A DNA stretch of 64,000 nt from Rhodococcus sp. B7740 (GCF_000954115.1 NZ_CP010797.1:310001-374000), one strand, 5' to 3'. Positions 8,040 through 18,836 are shown, counted from the stretch's first letter. The notes: a model not told the origin generated them from the sequence alone. Program-made: numbers and translations.

Positions 8040-11000
8040 TTGACGATCAACGAGAGCACACCATCACACGGACGAGGTTCGCGAAGCACCGGCAACGCAG
8101 ACAAATCCCCTAGAAGCAATGGCGGCTCTCGGACTCTGGCAGATCGTTTCGCCGCGGGCGAGCCGTACGCACTGGCCTTCGGTGGCCAGGGTGCACCGTG
8201 GCTCAGCTCCCTCGAAGAACTGGCTCGCGACTCCGCGCTCGAACCCGAACTGACCGATCTCGTCAACGAGGCTGCAGTCACTCTCGCACCCGTTGCCGAC
8301 GAGCTGCTGGTCGTACGCTCGGTCGGCTTCGACCCGATCGGCTGGATGCTCGAACAGGACCTCGCCGACGACGACACCGCCGGCTCGTACGGACCCTCCG
8401 AGGCTGCACTGACCTCCGCTGCCGTCTCGCTGCCCGGAGTGTTCCTCACTCAGGTCGCGGCACTGCGCGCACTGAAGTTGCAGGGACTCGATCCCGCCCA
8501 GACCCCGCCGGTCAAGGTCGTCGGACACTCGCAGGGCCTCATCGCCGCCGAATCCGTCGCAGCGGACGGCGCGAAGGACGCGAGCTTCCTCGCGATCGCC
8601 CAGCTCGTGGGTGCCGCTGCAGGTCTCGTCGGCCGCCGCCGCGGCATCATCGGTGCCGGAGACCGCGCCCCGATGGTCTCGGTTGCCAACGTCGAACCCG
8701 CACGACTGCAGTCGATCATCGCCGAACTCGCGATCGCCGGAGCGCCGGAGCGATCCGCAGCCCTCGCCATCCGCAACGGCCGCCGTCGCGTCGTGCTCTC
8801 GGGACCTCCCGCCCAGCTGGCCCGCGTGCAGGAGAAGTGCGAGCAGATCGCTGCCGAGGAAGAGCGCGACCGCGACGCCAAGAAGCGTGGCGGTGCCGTG
8901 TTCGCCCCGGTGTTCGAGCAGCTTCCCGTCGAGATCGGCTTCCATCATCCCGCCCTGGCAGACGCTGTCGAACTCGTCAGCGCCTGGGCACAGCGTTGTG
9001 GACTCGATGTCGAGCTCGCACGCGACCTCGCGCAGAAGATCCTCGTGGACTCCGTCGATTGGGTCGACGCCATCGACGGTGTCGTCGACGCCGGTGCCGA
9101 CTGGATTCTCGATCTCGGCCCAGGCGACCTGCTCACCCGCATGACCACTCCGGCACTGCGCGGACAGGGCGTCGGCATCATCGCCGCGTCCTCACGCGGA
9201 GGCCACCGCAACCTGCTCACCCCGGGAGCTGCTCCCGAGGTCCAGCCCGCATGGTCTGCCTACGCCCCCACGCCGGTCACGCTGCCCGACGGCCGAGTCG
9301 TGGTCGAGACCTCCTTCACCAAGATGACCGGACGTTCGCCGATCCTGCTCGCAGGCATGACGCCGACGACGGTCGACGCGAAGATCGTTGCCGCAGCTGC
9401 CAATGCAGGCCACTGGGCCGAGCTGGCCGGTGGCGGCCAGGTCACCGAGGACATCTTCACCGATCGTGTCGCCGAGCTCTCCACCCTCCTCGAGCCCGGC
9501 CGCGCCATCCAGTTCAACTCTCTCTTCCTCGACCCGTACCTGTGGAAGCTGCAGCTCGGCGGACGCCGCATCGTGCAGCGCGCTCGCGCAGCGGGTGCGG
9601 CCATCGACGGCGTCGTCGTCACCGCAGGCATCCCTGAGCTCGACGAGGCCGTGGCTCTCATCGAAGAGCTGTCCGAGGCCGGAATCAGCTACGTCTCGTT
9701 CAAGCCCGGCACCGTCGCGCAGATTCGCGCCGTCATCCGCATCGCCAACGAGGTTCCGTCCTACCAGGTCAACGTTCACATCGAGGGTGGCCGCGCAGGC
9801 GGACACCACTCGTGGGAGGACCTCGACGACCTGCTGCTGACCACCTACGCCGAGCTGCGGTCACGGCCCAACCTCGTCGTCTGCGTCGGCGGCGGCATCG
9901 GCACCCCCGAGCGGGCAGCGGAATACCTCACCGGTACCTGGTCGGCCGTGCACGGCTACCCGAAGATGCCGCTCGACGGAATCCTCGTCGGCACCGCAGC
10001 GATGGCGACCCTGGAGGCCACGACGGCTCCCGAGGTCAAGCAGCTTCTGGTCGACACCCCCGGAACCCCCGACTGGGTCGGTGCCGGTACCGCCACCGGC
10101 GGAATGGCCTCGGGCCGAAGCCAGCTCGGTGCCGACATCCACGAGATCGACAATGCGGCATCTCGGTGCGGCCGACTGCTCGACGAGGTCGCCGGCAACG
10201 CCGACGCCGTGGCCGAGCGTCGTGACGAGATCATCGCCGCACTCGACGGCACCGCAAAGCCCTTCTTCGGTGACGTCGCCGACATGACGTACCAGCAGTG
10301 GCTCGTTCGCTACCTCGACCTGGCCGTCGGAACCGACTCGCGCAGCGAATTCGACTGCGGCGGCGAGTTCACCGATGCCGTGACCGAGGCACGCGAATCC
10401 GTGTGGCTCGACATCACCTGGCGGACACGCTTCCTGGAGATGCTGCAGCGTGCCGAGGCTCGCCTGCATCCGGTCGATCGCGGACCCATCCCCACCCTGT
10501 TCGCCGACGCCGAGGTTCTCGAACGCCCACGCGCGGCACTGAAGTCACTGCTCGCACAATTCCCCGACGCCGCCGACGTGGTTCTGCACCCGGCCGACAT
10601 CACCTTCTTCACCTCGCTGTGCCGCATGCCCGGCAAGCCGGTCAACTTCGTCCCCGTCGTCGACGGCGATGTGCGTCGTTGGTGGCGCAGTGACTCGCTG
10701 TGGCAGGCACACGACGCCCGCTACTCGGCCGATCAGGTCTGCATCATCCCCGGTACCGTCGCCGTCGCGGGCATCACTCGCGTCGACGAGCCCGTGGGCG
10801 AGCTGCTCGATCGCTTCGAGAAGGCCACCGCAGATCAGCTGCTTGCCGAGGGCATCGAGCCCACGGCCGTCGCCAGCCGTCGCCACGCCGAGATCGCACC
10901 CGGACTGCTGGGTATCGTGCTGGCTGCTCCCGACGTCACCTGGGCCTCTCGCATGACGCAGAACCCCGTTGCACGCCTGGGTGATCCGGCCGACTGGACC

Positions 11001-14000
11001 GTGGAATCCGAGACCGTCGCGGCGCACCCGCAGACCGGCTCGTCGCTCACCGTGCTCGATTCCGAGCACGTGGAGCTGCTGGTTCCGCTCGCTCCGGGCA
11101 AGGAAGTTCGCATCCGCCTGACGGTTCCGGCCTCGACGATCGACGGCGGCGCGCCCGTCGTCACCGCACAGGACGCCCAGCAGGCCATGTCGGCTCTGCT
11201 CGGAGTTGCTGCAGGCCAGGAACTTCCGGCTGTGAAGAGCGGCGTTGCCCGGCTGAACATCGCGTGGATCCCCGATCTGATCGCCGACCACGCAGGCGTC
11301 ACCGGATCCGGACTGCCGGACTCGCTGACCGTCAGTGGCAAGGCCGTTCCCGACGTCCTCGTCGGTGCCTGCTGGCCCGCCGTCTTCGCCGTCCTGGGTG
11401 CCACTCGCAACGCCGAAGGCATCGACGTCATCGAAGGCATGCTCGACCTGGTGCACCTCGATCACAGCGTCGCCCTGGTCGGCGAATTGCCCACCGACAC
11501 CTCCATTCTCGTGGTCAAGGCCGCCGCCGGAGAGGTGCTCGACACCGATCTCGGCCGCGTCGTCGAGGTCACCGTCGAGATCGGTGCCATGCTCGGTGAG
11601 GGGCTCGACGCTCCCGCCGTCGCAACTCTGGTGGAGCGCTTCGCCATTCGCGGACGCACCGGCAAGGGCGAGCTCGTCGACCCGGCTCGCGCCGGTGGCT
11701 CGGTGAGCGCCGACGCACGGGACACCCCGCGTCGTCGCCGTCGTCAGGCCACCATCGTCGCCCCTCGCAACATGGCCGCGTTCGCTCAGGTCTCGGGCGA
11801 CCACAACCCGATTCACACCTCCGACGCCGCGGCTCTGCTCGCCGGTCTCGGCAGCCCGATCGTGCACGGCATGTGGCTCTCGGCCGCTGCCCAGCAGACG
11901 GTCACCGCAGTCGACCACGCGGACACCAAGACTCCGCCGCGTCGCCTCACCGCATGGACCGCACGCTTCCTCGGCATGGTTCGACCCGGAGCCGAGATCG
12001 ACGTTCGCGTCGACCGCACCGGATTCGATCAGGGTGCCGAACTGATCGAGGTCTCCTGCCGTGTCGCAGGAGAACTGGTCATGGTCGCCACCGCGCGCAC
12101 CGCGCCGCCGAAGACCGTCTACGCCTTCCCGGGCCAGGGCATCCAGCGTGCGGGAATGGGCCTGGACGCACGGTCCCGCTCGAAGGCCGCACGCGAGGTG
12201 TGGGAGCGTGCCGACAAGCACACCCGCAGCGCGCTCGGCTTCTCCATTCTCGCTGTGGTGCGAGACAACCCGACGTCGCTCAAGGCGCGGGGCGTCACGC
12301 ACAAGCATCCCGACGGTGTGCTGCACCTGACCCAGTTCACCCAGGTCGCGATGGCCGTTCTCGGCGTCGCACAGGTGGCCGAACTGCGTGAATCCGGTGC
12401 GTTCGTGGAGAACTCGATCCTCGCCGGCCACTCCGTCGGTGAGTACAACGCCCTCGCAGCCGTAGCCGGCGTGCTCCCGCTCGAAGCCGTCCTCGAGGTC
12501 GTCTTCCAGCGTGGATCGGCCATGCACGCGCTCGTTCCGCGTGATGCCAGCGGCCGCAGCGACTACCGCATGGCAGCGATCCGCCCGTCGCAGATCGGCC
12601 TGGCCGACGAGGACGTCCAGGGCTTCGTCGCCGGTGTCGCGGCAGAATCCGGTGAATTCCTCGAGATCGTCAACCTCAACCTGCGCGGCTCGCAGTACGC
12701 CATCGCAGGCACGGTTGCCGGCCTCGGCGAGCTGGAGAAGAAGATCGCGATCCGCCGTGCCGAGTTCGGTGGCAAGGCCGCCTACATCATGGTTCCCGGC
12801 ATCGACGTGCCGTTCCACTCCACGGTGCTGCGTGGCGGAGTCGACGACTTCCGCAATCGCCTCCAGACTCTGCTCCCCGAGCAGATCGATCCGGCGATCC
12901 TGGTGGGTCGCTACATCCCGAACCTGGTGCCCAAGCCGTTCTCGCTCGAGCGCGAGTTCGTTCAGGAGATCGCCGATCTGGTTCCGTCCGAGCCGCTGAA
13001 CGCCGTTCTCGCGGAGTTCGATTCGTGGGCTGCTCGGCCGAGCGACCTGTGCCGCGTGATTCTGACCGAGCTGCTTGCTTGGCAGTTCGCCAGCCCGGTG
13101 CGCTGGATCGAGACCCAGGACCTGCTGTTCGCAGACGAGTCCGACGGTGGCATGGGTGTCGAGCGCTTCGTCGAGATCGGCCTCGGTGCAACTCCGACCG
13201 TGGCGAACCTCGCGTCGCAGACCCTCAAGCTGCCGGGCCGCTTCGGCCACCCGGTCGAGGTGCTGAACCTCGAGCGCGAGGCTGCGATCATCTACGGCAC
13301 CGACACCGACCCGGCTCCGGCCGACGAGGAAGAGTCGGCACCGGTGGAGGCCGCTGCTCCGGCAGCAGCTTCGGCCCCTGCCGCGGCACCCGCGCCCGCT
13401 CCGGCCGCAGCACCGTCCGGCGGACCTCGTCCGGACGACATCGCGTTCGTCGCGGCCGATGCGACCAAGATCCTCATCGGTCTGTGGACCAAGCTGCAGC
13501 TCGATCAGATCGGGCCCGCCGACACCATCGAGGCACTGTGCGACGGCGTGTCCTCGCGTCGTAACCAGCTGCTCGTCGACCTCGGTTCCGAGCTCTCGCT
13601 CGGTGCCATCGACGGCGCAGCCGATGCCGACATGGGTGCGCTCTCGGGCACGGTGAACAAGCTGGCTCGTACCTACAAGCCGTTCGGTCCGGTGCTCAGC
13701 GACTCCATCAACGACCACCTCCGCAAGGTCTTCGGCCCCTCGGGTCGACGCCCGGCCTCGATCGCCGATCGCGTCAAGAAGACCTGGGAACTGGGCGACG
13801 GCTGGGCGCACCACGTCACCGCCGAGGTCGCTCTCGGTACCCGTGACGGTGCCTCGGTTCGTGGTGGCGCACTCGGCGGCCTGGCCGACGGCGCTCTCGC
13901 CGACGGCAACGCAGTCGACAACGTCATCGACGCGGCCGTAGCCGCGGTGGCCGCACGCCGCGGCGTCGCAGTCTCGATGCCGCAGGCAGGTGGCGGGGCC

Positions 14001-17000
14001 GGCGGAACCGTCGACGCTGCTGCTCTCGGTGAGTTCACCGAGCACATCACCGGCCGCGACGGCGTCCTCGCCTCCGCAGCCCGGCTGGTGCTCGAGCAGC
14101 TCGGACTCGCCGATGCTCCCAACGCAGTGCTGGCCGAGGATCCCGATGCCGCTCTGGTCGAGCTGGTCTCGGCCGAGCTGGGATCCGACTGGCCTCGCCT
14201 CGTGGCCCCGGCGTTCGACGCCAAGCGCGCCGTCCTGATCGACGACCGATGGGCAACCGCCCGTGAGGATCTGGCCCGGTTGTGGCTCGGTACCGCAGGC
14301 GATGTCGCCGTCGAGTCCTTTGCGGGCGCAGGCAATGCCGTTGCAGCTCAGGCGCAGTGGTGGAAGGCCAAGGCCGACCACGAGAACAAGACCGTGCTCG
14401 CCGAGACCTTCGGACGCATCTCCGGCATCGCGGTCGCATCCGAGGACAAGGGCCAGTGGTCCGACGAGGTCGCGGTCGTCACCGGTGGCAGCAAGGGATC
14501 CATCGCAGCAGCGGTGACAGCCAAGCTGCTGGCCGGGGGAGCGACGGTCTTCGTCACCACCTCCAGGCTCGACGACGAGCGACTCGGCTTCTACCGCAGC
14601 CTCTACCGCGACAACGCACGCAGCGGAGCATCGCTGTGGGTGGTTCCGGCCAACATCGCGTCGTACACCGACGTCGATGCGCTCATCGAGTGGATCGGCA
14701 GCGACTTCGTCGACACTGCCGGTGGCGCGAAGACCCTGGTCAAGGCCGCAGCGACGCCGACGATGCTGTTCCCGTTCGCCGCACCGCGGGTCATGGGCGA
14801 GATGTCCGACGCCGGAGCTCGCGCCGAGATGGAAATGCGCGTGCTGCTCTGGTCGGTCGAACGGTTGATCGGCGGACTGTCCAAGGTCGGTCACGACACC
14901 GACATCGACACCCACCTGCACGTGGTGCTGCCGGGATCGCCGAACCGCGGAATGTTCGGTGGCGACGGTGCCTACGGTGAGTCGAAGGCTGCACTCGATG
15001 CAGTTGTCGCCAAGTGGGGTTCGGAGAAGAACTGGGCCGAGCGGGTGTCCATCGCCCACGCACATATCGGGTGGGTGCGCGGCACCGGCCTGATGGGTGG
15101 CAACGATCCCATCGTCGAGGCCGTCGAGGCCGAGGGTGTGCGCACCTGGTCGACCGACGAGATGGCGACCGAGCTGCTCGAACTGTGCACGCCTGCCGCT
15201 CGCCGACAGGCTGCGCAGGAGCCGATCGTCGCCGATCTCACGGGCGGGCTGGCCAACACCAAGCTCAACCTCGTCGAACTCGCTCGAGACGCAGCTGCGT
15301 CCGTGGCCGAGAAGACCGAAGAGGTCGTTAACAGTTCGGTTATCGCGGCACTGCCCGCACCGCCGCGGCTGTCGACGACGACCACCGCTCCGGCGTGGCC
15401 GACACTCGATGTCGACCCGAAGGACCTCGTCGTCATCGTCGGTGCGGGCGAGCTCGGACCGTACGGTTCGGCACGTACCCGCTTCGAGATGGAGGTCGAC
15501 GAGCAGCTCTCTGCCGCAGGCGTTCTCGAACTCGCGTGGAACACCGGCCTGATCGCCTGGGAGAACGATCCCAAGCCGGGTTGGTACGACATCGAGTCCG
15601 GTGACCTGGTGCCCGAGGAGGACATCGCCGACAAGTACCACGACATCGTGGTCGAGAAGTGCGGCATCCGCACCTACGGCGACGACGGCGCGATGGTCGG
15701 CAACACCGCTCCGCTGATGACCTCGATCTTCCTCGACAACGACCTGACATTCGTGGTCGGAACCGAGATCGATGCCCGGTCGTTCGCAGCAGCGGATCCC
15801 GAGCACACGCTGATCACGCCGGTCCCGGATTCGAGCGACTGGCAGGTCACCCGCAAGGCGGGCACCGAGATTCGCGTCCCGCGCAAAATGAAGCTCACTC
15901 GCACCGTGGGTGGGCAGATTCCGACCGGATTCGATCCGACCAAGTGGGGCATCTCGCCCGACATGGCCAGCTCGGTCGACCGAGTCGCACTGTGGAACAT
16001 CGTCACCACGGTCGACGCGTTCATCTCCTCGGGCTTCAACCCGTCGGAATTGATGCGCTGGGTGCACCCCACGCTGGTGGCCAACACACAGGGCACCGGC
16101 ATGGGCGGCATGGAGTCCATGCGCTCGCTGTACATCGACACCCTGCTCGGTGATGCTCGTGCGAACGACATCCTGCAGGAGGCTCTGCCGAATGTCGTTG
16201 CTGCGCACGTGGTCCAGTCGTACATCGGTAGCTACGGCGCGATGGTTCACCCCGTCGCCGCCTGCGCCACAGCGGCCGTCTCCGTCGAAGAAGGCGTCGA
16301 CAAGATCAAGCTGGGCAAGGCGCAGCTCGTGGTCGCCGGCGGCTTCGACGACCTGAGCAACGAAGGCATCATCGGCTTCGGTGACATGTCGGCCACGGCA
16401 GACTCGGCAGCGATGACCGCCAAGGGCATCAGCGATCGGCGGTTCTCGCGGGCGAACGACCGCAGGCGCGGTGGATTCGTCGAATCCCACGGCGGCGGAA
16501 CGATTCTGCTCGCTCGCGGCGACCTGGCACTCGAGATGGGCCTGCCGGTCCTCGGAGTGGTGGCCTACGCACAGTCGTACGGCGACGGAGTGCACACCTC
16601 CATCCCGGCTCCGGGACTCGGTGCGCTCAGTGCCGGTCGCGGCGGGAAGGATTCGGCGCTCGCACTCTCGCTCAACGCACTCGGCGTCAGCGCAGACGAC
16701 GTGGCCGTGATCTCCAAGCACGACACCTCCACCGCAGCCAACGACCCCAACGAGGCGGAATTGCACACCCGCCTCGCCAAGGCCATCGGCCGTTCGGACG
16801 GCGCTCCGCTGTTTGTCGTCTCGCAGAAGAGCCTCACCGGACACTCGAAGGGTGGAGCGGCTGCCTGGCAGCTGATCGGCCTGTGCCAGGTGCTGGCCAA
16901 CGGCGTCATTCCGCCGAACCGCAGCCTCGACTGCGTCGACGACAAGATGACCGCGTTCGAGCATCTGGTGTGGGCACGGGAGCCGCTGCGCTTCGGTGAC

Positions 17001-17345
17001 TCGGTGCCGCTCAAGGCAGGTCTGCTCACCTCGCTCGGATTCGGTCACGTGTCCGGACTCATCGCCCTGGTGCACCCGCAGGCATTCGTCGAGGCCGTTC
17101 CGGCGGACCGGCGTGCGGAGTACATCGCGAAGGCGAACGAGCGCCGGATCGCCGGTCAGCGCAGGCTGATCTCCGCGATGGTGGGGGGAGACTCCCTCTA
17201 CGAGCGGCCCGACGATCGACGGCTCGGACATGACGGGACGCCGGCCAAGACGTCACGTGAACTGGAGGCGAACGTGTTGCTCAACGAGTCCGCTCGCCTC
17301 GGCGAGGACGACGTCTACTCCTCCGGTCTGCCGGGTGCCATCTGA
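8040..17345 (+). CDS. fas: type I fatty acid synthase (single chain)
   Basis: A 3101-residue multifunctional enzyme that builds long-chain acyl-CoAs, the primers for mycolic acids. The domain order is that of mycobacterial FAS-I: acetyltransferase (Ser164 in GHSQG), enoyl reductase (about 420-900, GGRAGGHHSW and VCVGGGIGTP), MaoC-type dehydratase (SGDHNPIH near 1253), malonyl/palmitoyl transferase (Ser1465 in GHSVGE), an Ala/Pro linker (about 1755-1797), ACP (probable phosphopantetheine Ser1838 in GVSSRRNQ), ketoreductase (TGGSKGS near 2150; Tyr2312/Lys2316) and ketosynthase (Cys2742, His2894, His2935). TTG at 8040 is chosen because GAGAGGA precedes it and the protein then begins MTI, as in M. 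tuberculosis. It shares one base with acpS. Confidence 0.97.
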   Translation: MTINESTPSHGRGSRSTGNADKSPRSNGGSRTLADRFAAGEPYALAFGGQGAPWLSSLEELARDSALEPELTDLVNEAAVTLAPVADELLVVRSVGFDPIGWMLEQDLADDDTAGSYGPSEAALTSAAVSLPGVFLTQVAALRALKLQGLDPAQTPPVKVVGHSQGLIAAESVAADGAKDASFLAIAQLVGAAAGLVGRRRGIIGAGDRAPMVSVANVEPARLQSIIAELAIAGAPERSAALAIRNGRRRVVLSGPPAQLARVQEKCEQIAAEEERDRDAKKRGGAVFAPVFEQLPVEIGFHHPALADAVELVSAWAQRCGLDVELARDLAQKILVDSVDWVDAIDGVVDAGADWILDLGPGDLLTRMTTPALRGQGVGIIAASSRGGHRNLLTPGAAPEVQPAWSAYAPTPVTLPDGRVVVETSFTKMTGRSPILLAGMTPTTVDAKIVAAAANAGHWAELAGGGQVTEDIFTDRVAELSTLLEPGRAIQFNSLFLDPYLWKLQLGGRRIVQRARAAGAAIDGVVVTAGIPELDEAVALIEELSEAGISYVSFKPGTVAQIRAVIRIANEVPSYQVNVHIEGGRAGGHHSWEDLDDLLLTTYAELRSRPNLVVCVGGGIGTPERAAEYLTGTWSAVHGYPKMPLDGILVGTAAMATLEATTAPEVKQLLVDTPGTPDWVGAGTATGGMASGRSQLGADIHEIDNAASRCGRLLDEVAGNADAVAERRDEIIAALDGTAKPFFGDVADMTYQQWLVRYLDLAVGTDSRSEFDCGGEFTDAVTEARESVWLDITWRTRFLEMLQRAEARLHPVDRGPIPTLFADAEVLERPRAALKSLLAQFPDAADVVLHPADITFFTSLCRMPGKPVNFVPVVDGDVRRWWRSDSLWQAHDARYSADQVCIIPGTVAVAGITRVDEPVGELLDRFEKATADQLLAEGIEPTAVASRRHAEIAPGLLGIVLAAPDVTWASRMTQNPVARLGDPADWTVESETVAAHPQTGSSLTVLDSEHVELLVPLAPGKEVRIRLTVPASTIDGGAPVVTAQDAQQAMSALLGVAAGQELPAVKSGVARLNIAWIPDLIADHAGVTGSGLPDSLTVSGKAVPDVLVGACWPAVFAVLGATRNAEGIDVIEGMLDLVHLDHSVALVGELPTDTSILVVKAAAGEVLDTDLGRVVEVTVEIGAMLGEGLDAPAVATLVERFAIRGRTGKGELVDPARAGGSVSADARDTPRRRRRQATIVAPRNMAAFAQVSGDHNPIHTSDAAALLAGLGSPIVHGMWLSAAAQQTVTAVDHADTKTPPRRLTAWTARFLGMVRPGAEIDVRVDRTGFDQGAELIEVSCRVAGELVMVATARTAPPKTVYAFPGQGIQRAGMGLDARSRSKAAREVWERADKHTRSALGFSILAVVRDNPTSLKARGVTHKHPDGVLHLTQFTQVAMAVLGVAQVAELRESGAFVENSILAGHSVGEYNALAAVAGVLPLEAVLEVVFQRGSAMHALVPRDASGRSDYRMAAIRPSQIGLADEDVQGFVAGVAAESGEFLEIVNLNLRGSQYAIAGTVAGLGELEKKIAIRRAEFGGKAAYIMVPGIDVPFHSTVLRGGVDDFRNRLQTLLPEQIDPAILVGRYIPNLVPKPFSLEREFVQEIADLVPSEPLNAVLAEFDSWAARPSDLCRVILTELLAWQFASPVRWIETQDLLFADESDGGMGVERFVEIGLGATPTVANLASQTLKLPGRFGHPVEVLNLEREAAIIYGTDTDPAPADEEESAPVEAAAPAAASAPAAAPAPAPAAAPSGGPRPDDIAFVAADATKILIGLWTKLQLDQIGPADTIEALCDGVSSRRNQLLVDLGSELSLGAIDGAADADMGALSGTVNKLARTYKPFGPVLSDSINDHLRKVFGPSGRRPASIADRVKKTWELGDGWAHHVTAEVALGTRDGASVRGGALGGLADGALADGNAVDNVIDAAVAAVAARRGVAVSMPQAGGGAGGTVDAAALGEFTEHITGRDGVLASAARLVLEQLGLADAPNAVLAEDPDAALVELVSAELGSDWPRLVAPAFDAKRAVLIDDRWATAREDLARLWLGTAGDVAVESFAGAGNAVAAQAQWWKAKADHENKTVLAETFGRISGIAVASEDKGQWSDEVAVVTGGSKGSIAAAVTAKLLAGGATVFVTTSRLDDERLGFYRSLYRDNARSGASLWVVPANIASYTDVDALIEWIGSDFVDTAGGAKTLVKAAATPTMLFPFAAPRVMGEMSDAGARAEMEMRVLLWSVERLIGGLSKVGHDTDIDTHLHVVLPGSPNRGMFGGDGAYGESKAALDAVVAKWGSEKNWAERVSIAHAHIGWVRGTGLMGGNDPIVEAVEAEGVRTWSTDEMATELLELCTPAARRQAAQEPIVADLTGGLANTKLNLVELARDAAASVAEKTEEVVNSSVIAALPAPPRLSTTTTAPAWPTLDVDPKDLVVIVGAGELGPYGSARTRFEMEVDEQLSAAGVLELAWNTGLIAWENDPKPGWYDIESGDLVPEEDIADKYHDIVVEKCGIRTYGDDGAMVGNTAPLMTSIFLDNDLTFVVGTEIDARSFAAADPEHTLITPVPDSSDWQVTRKAGTEIRVPRKMKLTRTVGGQIPTGFDPTKWGISPDMASSVDRVALWNIVTTVDAFISSGFNPSELMRWVHPTLVANTQGTGMGGMESMRSLYIDTLLGDARANDILQEALPNVVAAHVVQSYIGSYGAMVHPVAACATAAVSVEEGVDKIKLGKAQLVVAGGFDDLSNEGIIGFGDMSATADSAAMTAKGISDRRFSRANDRRRGGFVESHGGGTILLARGDLALEMGLPVLGVVAYAQSYGDGVHTSIPAPGLGALSAGRGGKDSALALSLNALGVSADDVAVISKHDTSTAANDPNEAELHTRLAKAIGRSDGAPLFVVSQKSLTGHSKGGAAAWQLIGLCQVLANGVIPPNRSLDCVDDKMTAFEHLVWAREPLRFGDSVPLKAGLLTSLGFGHVSGLIALVHPQAFVEAVPADRRAEYIAKANERRIAGQRRLISAMVGGDSLYERPDDRRLGHDGTPAKTSRELEANVLLNESARLGEDDVYSSGLPGAI

Positions 17346-17737
17346 TGGCGATCCTGGGAGTGGGTTTCGACCTGGTGACGGTGTCCGACTTCGCCGAGCA
17401 GATGGAGAAGGTCGGCACGACGATGATCCGCGACAGCTTCACCGCGGGCGAGCGCCGTCATGCCGCGACTAAGAGTTCCGATCCGACCCGCCACTACGCA
17501 GCACGGTGGGCGGCCAAGGAAGCAGTGCTGAAGGCATGGGCGACATCGCGATTCGCTCGGCCGCCGCAGATCGGTGACAACCCGTATCCGCTGATCGAGG
17601 TCGTCAACGATGCGTGGGGCCGGCCGTCCATCAAGTTGCACGGGATGGCGCAGGAGTTCCTGCCGACGGTGAAGATTCATCTGTCGCTGACGCACGACGG
17701 TGACATCGCCGCTGCCGTGGCAATTCTGGAGGAGTGA
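17345..17737 (+). CDS. acpS: holo-[acyl-carrier-protein] synthase
   Basis: AcpS transfers 4'-phosphopantetheine from CoA to the serine of acyl carrier proteins; next to fas, its obvious client is the ACP domain of that enzyme. The 130-residue protein has the metal-binding Asp9 in GVGFDLV and Glu59 in ARWAAKEAVLKAW. Its ATG overlaps the fas stop codon by one base (TGATG), so translation is coupled. The same fas-acpS pair exists in M. tuberculosis (Rv2524c-Rv2523c). Confidence 0.96.
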   Translation: MAILGVGFDLVTVSDFAEQMEKVGTTMIRDSFTAGERRHAATKSSDPTRHYAARWAAKEAVLKAWATSRFARPPQIGDNPYPLIEVVNDAWGRPSIKLHGMAQEFLPTVKIHLSLTHDGDIAAAVAILEE

Positions 17738-17758
17738 GTTCGCTCCGACAACGAGTCA

Positions 17759-17792
17759 GGCCCGTCCGATCCAGGTGATCGGGCGGGCCTTT
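17759..17792 (+). terminator. intrinsic terminator after acpS
   Basis: GGCCCGTCCGATC pairs with GATCGGGCGGGCC across a five-base loop, with one G-U, and is followed by TTT. It lies between the convergent acpS and TetR genes. Confidence 0.75.
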
Positions 17793-17814
17793 CGTCTGTG
17801 CGGGCTCGGGTTGC

Positions 17815-18534
17815 TCAGGCTTGCTCGGTGTCGCTCGCCGAGCCGCCGGAGCGCCTGCTCTCCTTCTCGGCGACGAGCAGGTACGCCATCATGATGCGTT
17901 TGAGCTCGGCGACGGCGTCCTCGTGGCTCTGGCCGTCCTGCACGGAGAAGTTGAGCATCGAGTAGACGATGTGCACCAGCACCTGAGCCATGAGGTTGCG
18001 GCGATGCCGAGGCGTGCGCGGAGTGAGCGGTCCGAGCATGCGCGAGACCTGCTCGGCGAACTCCCGCTCGTGGATCACCCCGGTTGCGCGGGTCGACGGT
18101 GTCGACTGCATGGCGAGCCACACTTCGCGGCGCGACGGATCGGTCATCCACATGCCGGCCATGTGGTCGACGAAGTTGTTGAGGAAGCGCACCCAGTCCA
18201 GGGACGGCACCTCGCCGTCGAACTCGGCGAGCTCCTGTTGCACCCCGACGAGGTCCTGGCGGTTGAGCTCGCAGACGATGACGTACTTGTTGGCGAAGAA
18301 CTGGTACAGGGTGCCGATCGGTAGTTCGGCGCGCGACGCGACTTCCTCGCAGGTGAACGACTCGAAACCGACGTCACTGAGCAACTCGCGTGAGGCTTGC
18401 AGCAGCGCGTCGAACTTGCGCTGGCTGCGTTCCTGGGTAGGACGCCGTCGCGGCATGAGCTCCTGAGTCTGTGCCGTCGACTCGAGCGCGGCGTCGAGAC
18501 GGCGCGAGGACTGGGCACGAGCAGAGGATTCCAC
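17815..18534 (-). CDS. TetR-family transcriptional regulator
   Basis: A 239-residue TetR/AcrR protein. After a 30-residue basic lead comes the DNA-binding domain: RSQRKFDALLQASRELLSDV followed by EVASRAELPIGTLYQFFANK (about residues 37-85). The C-terminal half is helical and specific to this subgroup. It converges on fas-acpS, separated by a terminator. It does not resemble FasR (Rv3208) as I recall that sequence. GGGTGGA stands just before the ATG. Targets are unknown. Confidence 0.85.
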   Translation of the reverse strand: MESSARAQSSRRLDAALESTAQTQELMPRRRPTQERSQRKFDALLQASRELLSDVGFESFTCEEVASRAELPIGTLYQFFANKYVIVCELNRQDLVGVQQELAEFDGEVPSLDWVRFLNNFVDHMAGMWMTDPSRREVWLAMQSTPSTRATGVIHEREFAEQVSRMLGPLTPRTPRHRRNLMAQVLVHIVYSMLNFSVQDGQSHEDAVAELKRIMMAYLLVAEKESRRSGGSASDTEQA

Positions 18535-18836
18535 CCGGTCAGGCTATCCGGCGCGGGTGCTCGATATCCACAACGGTCCGCGAGGTCACGCCCGCAGGCT
18601 GCGCATCTGGCTCGAATAGGCGAGTTCCAGCCTAGGGTTTCGAAGAATCCTGGGGTCGATTACAAACGCCGGATCCTCATACTGTGACAAACTCCAAGAC
18701 CGATCGGGGCCAATTTAACCGTCAACAGGTATGGTTTAGGTAACAGAATCAAATTCCGTGCAGGGTGATCGTCGTTCGGAACCGCTGAACGACGTTCATG
18801 GTCGGGTGCCTCCACCCTGAGCACAGGGAGACTGCC
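18535..18836. other. 302-base intergenic region upstream of the DUF7159-like gene
   Basis: A non-coding gap between divergent genes. It contains an AT-rich stretch (about 18710-18755) suitable for promoters on either strand, an 8-bp inverted repeat (entered separately), and a 5-bp hairpin CCCTG/CAGGG at 18815-18828 that would partly hide the GGGAG ribosome binding site at 18826-18830. Confidence 0.5.
18770..18794 (+). promoter_or_regulatory. inverted repeat in the DUF7159 leader
   Basis: CGTCGTTC and GAACGACG form a perfect 8-bp inverted repeat with a nine-base gap, 42 bases upstream of the start codon. It could be an operator or a leader hairpin. Confidence 0.45.

Noticed and set aside
10545..17231. 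2228-codon open frame antisense to fas
   Set aside because: It is a shadow of the high-GC fas gene; composition is low-complexity Arg/Gly/Asp and no domain is recognisable.
17815..18534. TetR gene near fas as FasR
   Set aside because: The sequence does not resemble FasR (Rv3208) as remembered, and that gene lies elsewhere in mycobacteria. Proximity alone is not enough.
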